NCBI GenBank assembly: GCA_002840155.1
Contig: PGZH01000008.1
Coordinates: 1 to 64,000 of the forward strand
Direction: 5' to 3'
Length of the DNA stretch: 64,000 nucleotides
DNA from: Gammaproteobacteria bacterium HGW-Gammaproteobacteria-13
GTDB taxonomy: Bacteria; Pseudomonadota; Gammaproteobacteria; Pseudomonadales; Pseudomonadaceae
The position numbers and the translations under genes are program-made. Below the pieces are notes generated by a model. The model searched no databases, was not told the DNA's origin, and saw only the letters and a list, made by a program, of their open reading frames with translations. Positions 35,488-44,752 of the stretch are shown here, in pieces (positions within the stretch are counted from its first letter, which is position 1; each line of letters begins with the position of its first letter).

Positions 35488-37869
35488 TCAGGACTCGCGG
35501 CAGAGCACCCAGTCGTGCAACAGATTGCGCAGCTGCTCGAACTTCACCGGCTTGGCCAGGTAATCGCTCATACCGGCAGCCAGGCAGCGCTCGCGGTCGC
35601 CGCTGTGGCTGTGGGCGGTGATCGCCAGCACCGGCAGCAACTGACAGCCGGGCAGGTTGCGCAGCGCCCGGCAGGTGGCGAAACCGTCCATCACCGGCAT
35701 CTGGCAATCCAGCAGCACGGCGTCGATGGTCTCGTTGCGCAGTACCTCCAGCGCTTCGGCACCGTTATCGGCGGTGCGCACCTGATACCCGAGTTTGAGC
35801 AGCATGCCACGGGTCACCAACTGGTTGATCGCGTTGTCCTCGACGATCAACACCGTGCACTGCTCAGGCGCGCGCAGCGCCGGGCCGGTGGCGCGTAACA
35901 CCACTGCAGCCGGGGTGGTCATCTGCACCGGCAGGGCCAGTGGCAGCTCCAGGCGAAAGCAGCTGCCCTGGCCCGGATGGGATTCATGGCTGAGATCACC
36001 GCCGAGCAGATCGACCAGCTGCCGGCAGATCGCCAGGCCAATGCCCAGGCCGCCGTACTCGCGGGTCATCGAACCATCCAGCTGCTGGAAGCGCTGATAC
36101 AGCTTACCGTCGGCCGGCACGGCGAAGCCCACGCCAGTGTCGATCACCTCGATACGCAGCGGCAGGATATCGCTGGCCGTGCCGCCACGAGTAACCCGCA
36201 CGCGCACTTCGCCATGCTGGGTGAACTTGATGGCGTTATCCAACAGGCAGCTAAGGCTTTGCATCAGCTTGCTGGCATCGCCTTCAAGGGTGTCGGGCAG
36301 GCTGTCGTCCAGTTCCAGTACAAAGCGCAGGCCCTTTTCTTCGGCGCGCGGCGCGTACTGCGCACGCAAACCGTCGAACAGGCCGCGCAGACTGAACGGC
36401 TCACGACGCGGGTACAAACGACCAGCCTGCAACTCGGTGAGGGCGAGAATGTCATTGACCATGCGCATCATGTCGCGGGCGGAGCTGGCGGCCGTGCGCT
36501 GGTAGTGCGCCAGCTCGCCGTCGAGCTCGAGCATCTGCATCAGTTCCAGCGAACCAATCACCCCGTTCATCGGCGTGCGCAGCTCGTGGGTGACGGTGGC
36601 GAGGAATTCATCCTTCAAGCGGTTGCTGTTGGCCAGTTCCTGGTTGAAGGCTTCGAGCTTGAGCCCGGCCTCCTGGAGGATGCGCGTGCGCTCTTCCTTC
36701 ATCGCGTTGATGCGGTCGGCCAGCGCCAGCGAGAGCAGGCCGACTTCCAGCGCCGAGCCGATCTGGCTGGCGTACATGGTGAGGAACATATTCGGCAGGT
36801 AGCCCAGCACCATCAGGGTGTTGATCATTCCGCCGGCGAGAAAGGCCGTCCAGGCGATGATGAAATAACGTGCCACACGCATGCCGCGCATCCAGGCGAG
36901 GATGCCGGCACTGAAGATCACCACGGTAAAGCCCAGCGCCAGGTAGGTGGCCAGACGTAGTGACAGGGCATAGCTGGCCGTCAGCGCCAGGGTCATTACC
37001 AATACGCCGCAGGCCATCATCAGCAACAGGGCGCGGTCGACCCAGGGGCTGTGCTCGGCGGTATGCAGAAAACTACGGGCAAACTGACAACCGAACAGCG
37101 CCGCCGCGCCGATCAGGAAAGGCGTGGCGGCGTTCGCCCACCAGGGGCTGTTGGGCCAGAAATACTCGATGGCCGCACCGTTGACCGATAGCTGATAAAA
37201 GCCAAACGAGGCGATATAGAGGATGTAATACAGGTAGCTGGTGTCGCGCACGCTGAGGAAGATAAACAGGTTGTAGATCAGCATCACCAGCAGCACGCCG
37301 TAGATGATGCCCAGCACATAGATGCGCGCCGGCTGTTCTTCCAGGTAAGCATTCGGTGCCCAGAGGGTCAGCGGCGCCTGGATCGAGCCCTGGCTTTCCA
37401 GGCGCAGATAAACACTCTGTCGTTGCCCCGGCGGCAACTTCAGTTCGAATACATAGTTGTGCTGTTTGATCTCACGGCTGGAGAACGGCAAGGCATCGCC
37501 GGTGTGCTGGCTCAACTGATAACGCCCCTGCGCATCGGGCAGGTAAAGCTGCACATGATCAAGCGGCGGATAGGCCAGCTCCAGCAACCAGGGCTGCACG
37601 CCTGTCACCTGCTGCGGGCGGTATTCCAGATCCAGACGCAGCCAGAACACCGAGCGCGAATAGCCGGCGTTCAGCACACCCTTGTCGTGCTGGCGGAAAC
37701 TGGCCTGCAGGGCCGGCGAGGTGATGTCCTCGATGCTGGCATCACCGCGTACATCCTCGAATACCGACATGGCCTTGCCGAGCGGCAGGCTGCGGGTGTT
37801 TTCGTCAAAAACCAATGCCCCGGCCAACCCTGGCACCAGCATGAAGAAACAGAGAAGGATGTAGTGCAT
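35488..37869 (-). CDS. ladS: Hybrid sensor histidine kinase LadS
   Basis: Inner-membrane hybrid kinase of 793 residues. Signal peptide (about 1-18), periplasmic 7TMR-DISMED2 domain (about 25-175), seven-helix 7TMR-DISM region (about 183-385), HisKA domain with phospho-acceptor His428 (VTHELRTPMNG), HATPase (LLDNAIKFT, EVIDTGVGF, GLGIGLAI) and a C-terminal receiver with phospho-acceptor Asp721 (LLDCQMPVMDG). Architecture, length (795 in P. aeruginosa, from memory) and position beside thiD identify LadS. LadS feeds phosphate into the GacS/GacA pathway, raising RsmY/RsmZ and promoting biofilm and chronic-infection traits. No HPt domain is present, as expected. Confidence 0.88.
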   Translation of the reverse strand: MHYILLCFFMLVPGLAGALVFDENTRSLPLGKAMSVFEDVRGDASIEDITSPALQASFRQHDKGVLNAGYSRSVFWLRLDLEYRPQQVTGVQPWLLELAYPPLDHVQLYLPDAQGRYQLSQHTGDALPFSSREIKQHNYVFELKLPPGQRQSVYLRLESQGSIQAPLTLWAPNAYLEEQPARIYVLGIIYGVLLVMLIYNLFIFLSVRDTSYLYYILYIASFGFYQLSVNGAAIEYFWPNSPWWANAATPFLIGAAALFGCQFARSFLHTAEHSPWVDRALLLMMACGVLVMTLALTASYALSLRLATYLALGFTVVIFSAGILAWMRGMRVARYFIIAWTAFLAGGMINTLMVLGYLPNMFLTMYASQIGSALEVGLLSLALADRINAMKEERTRILQEAGLKLEAFNQELANSNRLKDEFLATVTHELRTPMNGVIGSLELMQMLELDGELAHYQRTAASSARDMMRMVNDILALTELQAGRLYPRREPFSLRGLFDGLRAQYAPRAEEKGLRFVLELDDSLPDTLEGDASKLMQSLSCLLDNAIKFTQHGEVRVRVTRGGTASDILPLRIEVIDTGVGFAVPADGKLYQRFQQLDGSMTREYGGLGIGLAICRQLVDLLGGDLSHESHPGQGSCFRLELPLALPVQMTTPAAVVLRATGPALRAPEQCTVLIVEDNAINQLVTRGMLLKLGYQVRTADNGAEALEVLRNETIDAVLLDCQMPVMDGFATCRALRNLPGCQLLPVLAITAHSHSGDRERCLAAGMSDYLAKPVKFEQLRNLLHDWVLCRES

Positions 37870-37943
37870 GCAGCTCAGCCAGAGTAAGCCAGCAGCGCCT
37901 TAGGTAGCGCAGCTGGAAGCGGTGTAGTTGGATGCTGGCACTC

Positions 37944-38210
37944 TAGGGGCTGTTGCCGTTTCAGCGCAAGCCGCGTTGCTGCGCAAAATCTCGCCAGGCT
38001 AGGCGTGGGACGCAGGTAATGGTGTTCCCTTGCCAAGTTCCACAACACCGCATGGCGAGATTTTTCGCGCAACCCGCAGGGCCGGGCCAGTTTTAGCGCG
38101 ATGCTGCGTTTCTCGACACTCATGTGGAACAACCAAACTTCGCGTCTCGTGCCTGGCCTCGCGCTAAAACTGGCTCCGGCGCGGTCGCGATGAAACGGTA
38201 ACAGCCCCTA
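37944..38210. repeat. 265-bp TIR element, copy A
   Basis: Non-coding element bounded by TAGGGGCTGTTGCCGTTTCA and its complement with one mismatch, flanked on each side by TA. Inside are two large hairpins, AAAATCTCGCCAGGC with GCATGGCGAGATTTT, and CCAGTTTTAGCGCGA with TCGCGCTAAAACTGG. Copy B (43005-43269) is the same element in reverse orientation. It looks like a miniature inverted-repeat transposable element. It fills most of the 576-base gap between ladS and thiD. Confidence 0.85.
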
Positions 38211-38294
38211 ACATAGGCCCTTGCGCCAGAGCCCCAGGAAAAAGCTGGACGCGCATAATGCCGCTCACTTAAACCACGTTAACGGCATTTACGT

Positions 38295-38360
38295 GTAGCC
38301 CGGATGCAATCCGGGAACCTTCTGAATTCCGAAAAACGTCCCGGATTATATCCGGGCTAC
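38295..38360. repeat. REP-like inverted repeat GTAGCCCGGATGCAATCCGGG
   Basis: GTAGCCCGGATGCAATCCGG and its complement TCCCGGATTATATCCGGGCTAC flank a 25-base centre. A second copy lies at 58533-58593. This motif is common between Pseudomonas genes. No gene is present in 38361-38445. Confidence 0.8.
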
Positions 38361-38445
38361 GGGCATGCGACAGATCGTCCGCTTGGCTGGCTTTCCTGCC
38401 GCAGCGGGGTCTGCAAGCCGTGGTTTGGTGGTAAGCTCGCGCACC

Positions 38446-39240
38446 ATGAAAACGCCTACCTCTCGCCCCGTAGTGCTGTGCCTGTCCGGTCATGACCCCA
38501 GTGGTGGTGCCGGCCTGCAAGCCGATATCGAAGCCCTGCTCGCCCAAGGCTGTCACGCTGCCCCTACCGTGACTGCACTGACCGTGCAGGACACCGTCAA
38601 CGTTTCCGACTTCCGCGTACTCGACCGCGACTGGGTATTGGCCCAGGCCAATGCAGTGATCAATGACCTGTCGATCGAAGCCGTAAAGCTCGGCATGCTC
38701 GGCTCGGTCGAGATGGTCGAAACCGTGCTCGAGGTCATGCAACGCCTGCCGGGTATCCCGCTGGTCTGCGACCCGGTGCTACGTGCCGGCGGTGGCGGCG
38801 CACTGGGCAAGGATGAAGTCGGTTATGCCATGCGCGAGCGCCTGCTACCCGTCGCCACTATCGCCACACCGAACCTACCGGAAGCGCGCATCCTCGCCGA
38901 ACTGCCGGATGGCACGGCCGATGAGTGCGCCGAGAAGCTGCTGCCCTATATCCAGCACCTGCTGATCACTGGTGGCCATGGCGATGAGCACGAAGTGCAC
39001 AACCGCCTCTATAGCCGCGACGGCAGCCGCCACACCTTTACCTGCCAGCGCCTGCCCGGCAGCTACCACGGCTCCGGCTGCACCCTGGCCAGCACCCTGG
39101 CCGGTCGCCTGGCACTGGGCCAGGAACTGGTCAGCGCCGTGCAATTTGCCCTCGACTACACCTGGCGCACCCTGCGCGATGCCGAGCAACCTGGCCATGG
39201 CCAGTTTATTCCGCGCCGCCTGCCCCTAGATGCTTATTAA
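38446..39240 (+). CDS. thiD: Hydroxymethylpyrimidine/phosphomethylpyrimidine kinase
   Basis: Ribokinase-family enzyme of 264 residues that phosphorylates HMP and HMP-P in thiamine synthesis. It has LSGHDPSGGAGLQADI near the N-terminus, the CDPVLRAGGG segment and the anion-hole/catalytic motif GSYHGSGCTLASTLAG. Start set at MKTPTSRPVV; the upstream extension overlaps the REP-like region. No TPP riboswitch is visible upstream. thiE follows after 27 bases. Confidence 0.93.
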   Translation: MKTPTSRPVVLCLSGHDPSGGAGLQADIEALLAQGCHAAPTVTALTVQDTVNVSDFRVLDRDWVLAQANAVINDLSIEAVKLGMLGSVEMVETVLEVMQRLPGIPLVCDPVLRAGGGGALGKDEVGYAMRERLLPVATIATPNLPEARILAELPDGTADECAEKLLPYIQHLLITGGHGDEHEVHNRLYSRDGSRHTFTCQRLPGSYHGSGCTLASTLAGRLALGQELVSAVQFALDYTWRTLRDAEQPGHGQFIPRRLPLDAY

Positions 39241-39267
39241 TAGAAAGCCGCTGATGGAGCGTTTGCG

Positions 39268-39894
39268 ATGAAACTGCGTGGCCTGTATGCCATCACCGAC
39301 AGCGAATTGCTCAAGGGCAAGCTGCTGCCCTACGTCGAAGCTGCGCTCAAGGGCGGCGCGACGCTGCTGCAGTACCGCGACAAATCCAGCGATGACGCCC
39401 GCCGCCTGCGCGAGGCCGAAGCCCTGCGCGAGCTGTGCAACCGCTATGGCGCCGCGCTGATCATCAATGACGACGCAGAATTGGCCGCCCGTTTGGGTGT
39501 CGGCCTGCATCTGGGCCAAGGCGACGGTTCACTGTCCGCCGCCCGTGCGCTGCTCGGCCGCAAGGCTATTATCGGCGGTACCTGCCACGCCCAGCTGGAA
39601 CTGGCCGAAGCCGCCGCCAAGGAGGGCGCCAGCTATGTCGCCTTCGGCCGCTTCTTCAACTCCAACACCAAGCCCGGCGCGCCGGCTGCCGACGTCGCGT
39701 TGCTGACGGCGGCGAAGGCCAAGGTCAACCTGCCGATTGTCGCCATCGGCGGCGTGACCCTGGACAACGCACCTGAGCTGATCGCCCACGGCGCCAGCAT
39801 GGTTGCCGTGGTGCACGGCCTGTTCGGCGCCGACTCGGCCGCCGAAGTCGAGCGCCGCGCCCGCGCCTTTAGCGCCCTGTTTATTTCTAAATAA
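39268..39894 (+). CDS. thiE: Thiamine-phosphate synthase
   Basis: TIM-barrel enzyme of 208 residues that joins HMP-PP and HET-P to give thiamine phosphate. Active-site segments are [11 protein letters not shown] (about 30-40), [21 protein letters not shown] (about 68-88), [28 protein letters not shown] and AIGGV. Length is normal. It lies in the thiD-thiE-hemL order recalled for Pseudomonas. Confidence 0.96.
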   Translation: MKLRGLYAITDSELLKGKLLPYVEAALKGGATLLQYRDKSSDDARRLREAEALRELCNRYGAALIINDDAELAARLGVGLHLGQGDGSLSAARALLGRKAIIGGTCHAQLELAEAAAKEGASYVAFGRFFNSNTKPGAPAADVALLTAAKAKVNLPIVAIGGVTLDNAPELIAHGASMVAVVHGLFGADSAAEVERRARAFSALFISK

Positions 39895-39948
39895 TCGTTA
39901 TCAGGGGCGGCACGGTTCGCCCCAACGCCCAGCTTGAGAGGCCCTGCC

Positions 39949-41238
39949 ATGTCCCGCTCCGAAATCCTCTTCGCCAACGCGCAAAAGCACATCCCCGGCG
40001 GCGTCAACTCGCCCGTGCGCGCTTTCAAAAGCGTCGGCGGCACGCCGCTGTTCTTCAAGCACGCCGAAGGTGCCTACGTCACCGATGAAGACGACAAGCG
40101 CTATGTCGACTACGTCGGTTCCTGGGGCCCGATGATCCTCGGCCACAGCCACCCGGACGTGCTCGACGCAGTACGCAACCAGCTGCAGCACGGCCTGTCC
40201 TACGGCGCACCGACCGCCATGGAAACCGAGATGGCTGACCTGGTGTGCAGCCTGGTGCCGTCGATGGAAATGGTGCGCATGGTCAGCTCCGGCACCGAAG
40301 CGACCATGAGCGCCATCCGCCTGGCCCGTGGCTACACCGGCCGCGACAACATCATCAAATTCGAAGGCTGCTACCACGGCCACTCCGACAGTCTGCTGGT
40401 TAAAGCCGGCTCCGGCCTGCTGACCCAGGGCGTGCCGAGCTCCGCCGGCGTGCCGGCGGACTTCGCCAAACACACCCTGACCCTGCCGTTCAACGACCTG
40501 GCAGCGGTCGAGCAGATGCTCAGCGAAGTCGGCTCGACCGTCGCCTGCATCATCGTCGAGCCGGTGGCCGGCAATATGAACTGCGTGCCGCCGGCACCGG
40601 GCTACCTGCAGGGCCTGCGCGAGCAGTGCGACAAACACGGCGTGGTGCTGATCTTCGACGAAGTGATGACCGGCTTCCGCGTCGCCCTCGGTGGCGCCCA
40701 GGCGTATTACGGCGTCACCCCGGACCTGACCACCTTCGGCAAGATCATCGGCGGCGGTATGCCGGTCGGCTGCTTCGGCGGCAAACGCGAAATCATGCAT
40801 TGCATCGCCCCGCTCGGCCCGGTCTACCAGGCCGGCACCCTGTCGGGTAACCCGCTGGCCATGGCCGCTGGCCTGACCACCCTGCGCCTGATCAAGCGCC
40901 CGGGCTTTCATGCCGAACTGAGCGACTACACCAGCCGCATGCTGCAAGGCCTGCAGGACCGCGCTGATGCCGCCGGCATTCCATTCGTCACCACCCAAGC
41001 GGGCGGCATGTTCGGCCTGTATTTCAGCGGTGCCGACGATATCGTCACCTTTGATGATGTGATGGCCAGCGATGCCGAGCGCTTCAAGCGCTTCTTCCAC
41101 CTGATGCTGGCCGGCGGCGTGTACCTGGCACCAAGCGCCTTCGAGGCCGGTTTTACCTCCATTGCCCATGGCGATGCCGAGCTGAAGATCACCCTGGACG
41201 CCGCCGAGCGCGCCTTTGCCGAGCTGAAGAAAGCCTGA
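39949..41238 (+). CDS. hemL: Glutamate-1-semialdehyde 2,1-aminomutase
   Basis: PLP enzyme of 429 residues that converts glutamate 1-semialdehyde to 5-aminolevulinate, the first committed heme precursor. The PLP lysine is in [14 protein letters not shown], with [10 protein letters not shown] (Asp that contacts the cofactor nitrogen) before it and [17 protein letters not shown] near the N-terminal third. Start [12 protein letters not shown] is the family start. Its stop overlaps the next gene (TGATG). Confidence 0.97.
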   Translation: MSRSEILFANAQKHIPGGVNSPVRAFKSVGGTPLFFKHAEGAYVTDEDDKRYVDYVGSWGPMILGHSHPDVLDAVRNQLQHGLSYGAPTAMETEMADLVCSLVPSMEMVRMVSSGTEATMSAIRLARGYTGRDNIIKFEGCYHGHSDSLLVKAGSGLLTQGVPSSAGVPADFAKHTLTLPFNDLAAVEQMLSEVGSTVACIIVEPVAGNMNCVPPAPGYLQGLREQCDKHGVVLIFDEVMTGFRVALGGAQAYYGVTPDLTTFGKIIGGGMPVGCFGGKREIMHCIAPLGPVYQAGTLSGNPLAMAAGLTTLRLIKRPGFHAELSDYTSRMLQGLQDRADAAGIPFVTTQAGGMFGLYFSGADDIVTFDDVMASDAERFKRFFHLMLAGGVYLAPSAFEAGFTSIAHGDAELKITLDAAERAFAELKKA

Positions 41239-41894
41239 TGCAGTACAGCACCGCCTTTAGCGACGCGATCCTGGCCCTGGCCTGTCTGGCCTGTGCAATC
41301 GCCATCGGCAAAGCCCGCAAGCACTACGGCGAGGCCGATCAGCCCGGGCTGTTCTGCGCCTTGCTGGGGTTTCTTCTGCCTGCGGCTGCAGCGGCCGTTG
41401 GGGTGATTCGCTTTGGCATCGACCCCAGCGCGCAGGCCGCACATCTGTGGCTAAGCCAGGCCAGCAGCTTTCTCGGCCTGCCGTTGCTCGGCGCCGCCGC
41501 ACTCGCCCTGGGTCGCGGCTGGAAGTGGAGCCGTGCCAACTGGGGACGCATCCTGCTCGGGCTATGCGCGTTCTTCGAACTGTTCCGCCAGATGAACCTG
41601 CTGGAGGATTACCGCCTACTGCTCAACCTGGCGACCCTGCTGCTGATTCTCTACGCCGGCGCCGTACAGTGGCCCAAGCGCGCGCCCCTGGCGGCGGCGA
41701 TTGCGGTGGTCGGGTTGTTTCTGCTGGCCGGTCTGGCCGTCGGCACCGAGGGCTTTATCGGTTCTTTACGCCGAGCCGACTTGTTCCACGCCCTGCTTAC
41801 ACCCGCCTACCCACTGCTGGCCTGGCTGCTACTGAGCCTGCCTGGCAGCGCAAAACATGGCCGCACGGAAGAAAACCCGGTAAAGACTTTGTAA
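41238..41894 (+). CDS. Integral membrane protein of unknown function
   Basis: Protein of 218 residues with about six or seven hydrophobic helices and no long loops; short charged stretches such as GKARKHYGEADQPG occur between them. Translationally coupled to hemL through TGATG. I know no function; the conserved placement after hemL is the only clue. Confidence 0.75.
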   Translation: MQYSTAFSDAILALACLACAIAIGKARKHYGEADQPGLFCALLGFLLPAAAAAVGVIRFGIDPSAQAAHLWLSQASSFLGLPLLGAAALALGRGWKWSRANWGRILLGLCAFFELFRQMNLLEDYRLLLNLATLLLILYAGAVQWPKRAPLAAAIAVVGLFLLAGLAVGTEGFIGSLRRADLFHALLTPAYPLLAWLLLSLPGSAKHGRTEENPVKTL

Positions 41895-41986
41895 GAACGC
41901 CGCTGCTTATTTCATAATGTGATGGCTGCCGCGTTCCGGCGGCCAGGCACATCGCCTGTTGTGCATCCCGAGGTAAACGGATTTTC

Positions 41987-42538
41987 ATGAAACGCACCGG
42001 CCGCACCCTGTCCCTGGGCTGCCTGTTGCTCCTGCTGCCACTGCTTGCCTCGGCGAGCGGCAACTCCTTGCTGATCCCCGCGCTTGGCAGCTGCTCACTC
42101 AACACCGCCCCTGAAGAACTGCCCGCTGCTGTCGAAGCCTGCGAGCAAGCTGCCCGCAATGGCGACTTGCAGGCGGAATTTGAGCTGGGCGAGTTCTATT
42201 ACGACGGCAAGCGCGTCGAACGCGATCTCAGCCAGGCGCTGAAATGGTTCGAGCAGGCCTCATTGCAGGGCCATGCGCAATCGCAGTACCGCCTGGGCAT
42301 GATGTTCTTCCGTGGCGAAGGCGTACCGGCGAACGCGGTGCAGGCCTATATCGTGCTGAAAATGGCGGCGGTGAACGGCTCGGACGAAGCGATGGACAGC
42401 GCCGACCTGATCGCTGCACAGATGCCGCGCAACGAACTAGAAATCGCCAGCCAAGTGCTCGGGCAGATCTTCCGCAACTACCTGCTGGAACTGCAGAACG
42501 CCGACACCTTTACCTCGCCGTTTGCCCCGCTGCCGTAG
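41987..42538 (+). CDS. Sel1-repeat periplasmic protein
   Basis: Secreted protein of 183 residues: signal peptide ending near ASASGNS, then at least two Sel1-type repeats (QAEFELGEFYYDGKRVERDLSQALKWFEQAS and AQSQYRLGMMFFRGEGVPANAVQAYIVLKMAA). Sel1 repeats mediate protein contacts. Its TAG stop codon is supplied by the terminal GTAGGG of the repeat that follows, so the original C-terminus may have been different. Confidence 0.82.
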   Translation: MKRTGRTLSLGCLLLLLPLLASASGNSLLIPALGSCSLNTAPEELPAAVEACEQAARNGDLQAEFELGEFYYDGKRVERDLSQALKWFEQASLQGHAQSQYRLGMMFFRGEGVPANAVQAYIVLKMAAVNGSDEAMDSADLIAAQMPRNELEIASQVLGQIFRNYLLELQNADTFTSPFAPLP

Positions 42539-42593
42539 GGCGGAAGCTGCGCTACCAGCGAATGGTGGATGTAAAAGGTGACATCCACCCTAC
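42535..42593. repeat. Short GTAGGG...CCCTAC inverted repeat
   Basis: GTAGGGCGG at the left and CATCCACCCTAC at the right, with an internal hairpin GGTGGATGT/ACATCCACC. The same GTAGGGTGG-type ends bound the longer element at 48879-49095. It overlaps the stop codon of the Sel1 gene. Confidence 0.7.
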
Positions 42594-42606
42594 AGCCTAA
42601 GACTGC

Positions 42607-42930
42607 TTACTTATCCGGCATCGGCATGGGGAAGGGCATGACATTGCCGCCGCCCTTGGCTTCGCTGATCTTCGGAGTACCCAGGCGCTCGACTTCATCG
42701 ATGCGGATGATCGCGTGCATGGGGATAAAGCTGCGCACCACACCGTCGAATTGCGCCTTGAGCTTTTCCTCGCTAGGGTCGACGACCACCTGGGTGCGCT
42801 CGCCGAAGACGAACTCCTCCACTTCCAGAAAGCCCCACAGATCGCTTTGAAAGATCTGCTTGGCGTACATCTCGTACACCTGACCCTGGTTGAGGAAAAT
42901 CACCTTGTAGATGGGTTCGCGCTTGCTCAT
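42607..42930 (-). CDS. DUF1820 family protein
   Basis: Protein of 107 residues with the DUF1820 pattern: PIYKVIFLNQGQVYEMYAKQI, LWGFLEVEEFVFGE and SFIPMHAIIRIDEVERLGT. No known function. It is divergent from miaB across a 402-base gap that contains repeat copy B. Confidence 0.82.
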   Translation of the reverse strand: MSKREPIYKVIFLNQGQVYEMYAKQIFQSDLWGFLEVEEFVFGERTQVVVDPSEEKLKAQFDGVVRSFIPMHAIIRIDEVERLGTPKISEAKGGGNVMPFPMPMPDK

Positions 42931-43004
42931 GGCTATGCAGTTCGTACCGAGGGGTTAATTGAAAGGGCGCGGATCATAGCATAGCCGCCTAGCAGCCAAC
43001 GCCA

Positions 43005-43269
43005 GGGTCTGTTGCCGCTTCGTTCGCGGCCGCGCCGGAGCCTGTTTTAGCGCGAGGCAAGGCACGAGACACGAAGTTTGGTTGTTCCAAATGAGTGTCG
43101 AGAAACGCAGCATCGCGCTAAAACAGGCCCGGCCCTTCGGGTTGCGCGCAAAATCTCGCCACGCGGTGTTGGAGGACTTGGCAAGGGAACAACCATTACC
43201 TGCGTCCTCCGCCTAGCCTGGCGAGATTTTTCGCGGCAACGCGGCTCGCGACGAAGCGACAGCAGACCC
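43005..43269. repeat. 265-bp TIR element, copy B (inverted)
   Basis: Terminal repeats GGGTCTGTTGCCGCTTCG and CGAAGCGACAGCAGACCC (two mismatches). The internal double hairpin is the same as in copy A, in the opposite orientation; sequence identity is high along the whole length by eye. The right flank is TA. It fills the gap between DUF1820 and miaB and ends one base before the presumed -35 region of miaB. Confidence 0.85.
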
Positions 43270-43292
43270 TAGGAACCCTGGCACTAGCTCCC

Positions 43293-43298
43293 TATAAT
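43293..43298 (+). promoter_or_regulatory. -10 box TATAAT of miaB
   Basis: Consensus TATAAT 34 bases upstream of the miaB ATG. A 17-base spacer would place the -35 at 43270-43275, exactly at the edge of repeat copy B; the sequence there (TAGGAA) is a poor -35. Confidence 0.5.
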
Positions 43299-43332
43299 GC
43301 GCGGTTCTTCGAATCACCCTTTTTGAGCGCGC

Positions 43333-44664
43333 ATGACCAAGAAGCTTTATATCGAAACCCACGGTTGCCAGATGAACGAGTACGACAGCTCGCGCATGAT
43401 CGACCTGCTGGGCGAACATCAAGCCCTGGAAGTCACCGAGAAGGCCGCAGACGCTGACATCATCCTGCTCAACACCTGCTCGATCCGTGAAAAAGCCCAG
43501 GACAAGGTGTTCTCGCAACTCGGCCGCTGGCAAAAGCTGAAGATTGCCAACCCCGACCTGGTGATCGGCGTCGGTGGCTGTGTGGCCAGCCAGGAAGGCG
43601 CGGCGATTCGTGATCGCGCGCCCTACGTCGACGTGGTCTTCGGCCCGCAGACCCTGCACCGCCTGCCGGAAATGATCGACGCGGCGCGTACCACCAAGAT
43701 CGCCCAGGTCGACATCAGCTTCCCCGAGATCGAGAAATTCGACCGTCTGCCCGAGCCGCGCGTCGATGGCCCCAGCGCCTACGTGTCGGTGATGGAAGGC
43801 TGCAGCAAGTACTGCACCTTCTGCGTGGTGCCCTACACCCGCGGCGAAGAAGTCAGCAGGCCGATGGCCGATGTGCTCGGCGAAATCATCCACCTGGCCG
43901 AACACGGCGTGCGCGAAATCACCCTGCTCGGGCAGAACGTCAACGGCTACCGTGGCGCGACCCAGAATGGGCAGATTGCCGACTTTGCCGAGCTGCTATA
44001 TGCCGTGGCGGCCATCGATGGCATCGACCGCATTCGCTACACCACCAGCCACCCGCTGGAGTTCTCCGACGCACTGATCCAGGCCCACGCCGAGATCCCC
44101 GAGCTGGTGAAATACCTGCACCTGCCGGTGCAATCGGGCTCCGACCGCATTCTCGCGGCGATGAAGCGCAACCACACCGCGCTGGAATACAAGTCGCGCA
44201 TCCGCAAGCTGCGCGCCGCCGTACCGGACATCCTGATCAGCTCGGACTTTATCGTCGGTTTCCCCGGGGAAACCGAGAAGGACTTCGAGCAGACCATGAA
44301 GCTGGTCGAGGATGTCGGTTTCGACTTCTGCTACTCCTTCGTCTACAGCGCGCGCCCCGGTACACCGGCGGCCGACCTGCCCGATGACACCCCGCTGGAG
44401 TTGAAAAAGCAGCGCCTGGCGCTGCTGCAGCACCGCATCACCCAGCAGGGTTTTGAGAACAGCCGACGCATGGCCGGCACCGTGCAGCGCATCCTGGTCA
44501 ACGATTACTCGAAGAAGGACCCCGGCATGCTCCAGGGCCGTACCGAGAGCAATCGGGTGGTCAACTTCCGCAGCGACAACCCGCGCCTGATCGGCCAGTT
44601 TGTCGACGTGCATATCGACGAAGCCATGCCCAACTCGCTGCGCGGCACCCTGCTAACCGACTAA
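43333..44664 (+). CDS. miaB: tRNA-2-methylthio-N6-dimethylallyladenosine synthase MiaB
   Basis: Radical-SAM methylthiotransferase of 443 residues that adds the 2-methylthio group to i6A37 of tRNAs reading UNN codons. The auxiliary cluster Cys are 12, 49 and 83, and the radical-SAM Cys are 157, 161 and 164 (CSKYCTFC). The TRAM domain occupies the last 65 residues. Cysteine spacing and length match E. coli MiaB. Confidence 0.98.
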   Translation: MTKKLYIETHGCQMNEYDSSRMIDLLGEHQALEVTEKAADADIILLNTCSIREKAQDKVFSQLGRWQKLKIANPDLVIGVGGCVASQEGAAIRDRAPYVDVVFGPQTLHRLPEMIDAARTTKIAQVDISFPEIEKFDRLPEPRVDGPSAYVSVMEGCSKYCTFCVVPYTRGEEVSRPMADVLGEIIHLAEHGVREITLLGQNVNGYRGATQNGQIADFAELLYAVAAIDGIDRIRYTTSHPLEFSDALIQAHAEIPELVKYLHLPVQSGSDRILAAMKRNHTALEYKSRIRKLRAAVPDILISSDFIVGFPGETEKDFEQTMKLVEDVGFDFCYSFVYSARPGTPAADLPDDTPLELKKQRLALLQHRITQQGFENSRRMAGTVQRILVNDYSKKDPGMLQGRTESNRVVNFRSDNPRLIGQFVDVHIDEAMPNSLRGTLLTD

Positions 44665-44752
44665 AGCCGCAGCGGCCCGAGCTTCCCCCTCGCGGCCGCT
44701 AGCGCTATTCTTCGTTTCACTACCCCAGCCGACTGGCGGCCATCACACGACC

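Noticed and set aside
37944-43269. The 265-bp repeats considered as a CRISPR array or insertion sequence
   Set aside because: Only two copies, inverted and 5 kb apart, with no regular spacing, no cas genes and no transposase frame inside.
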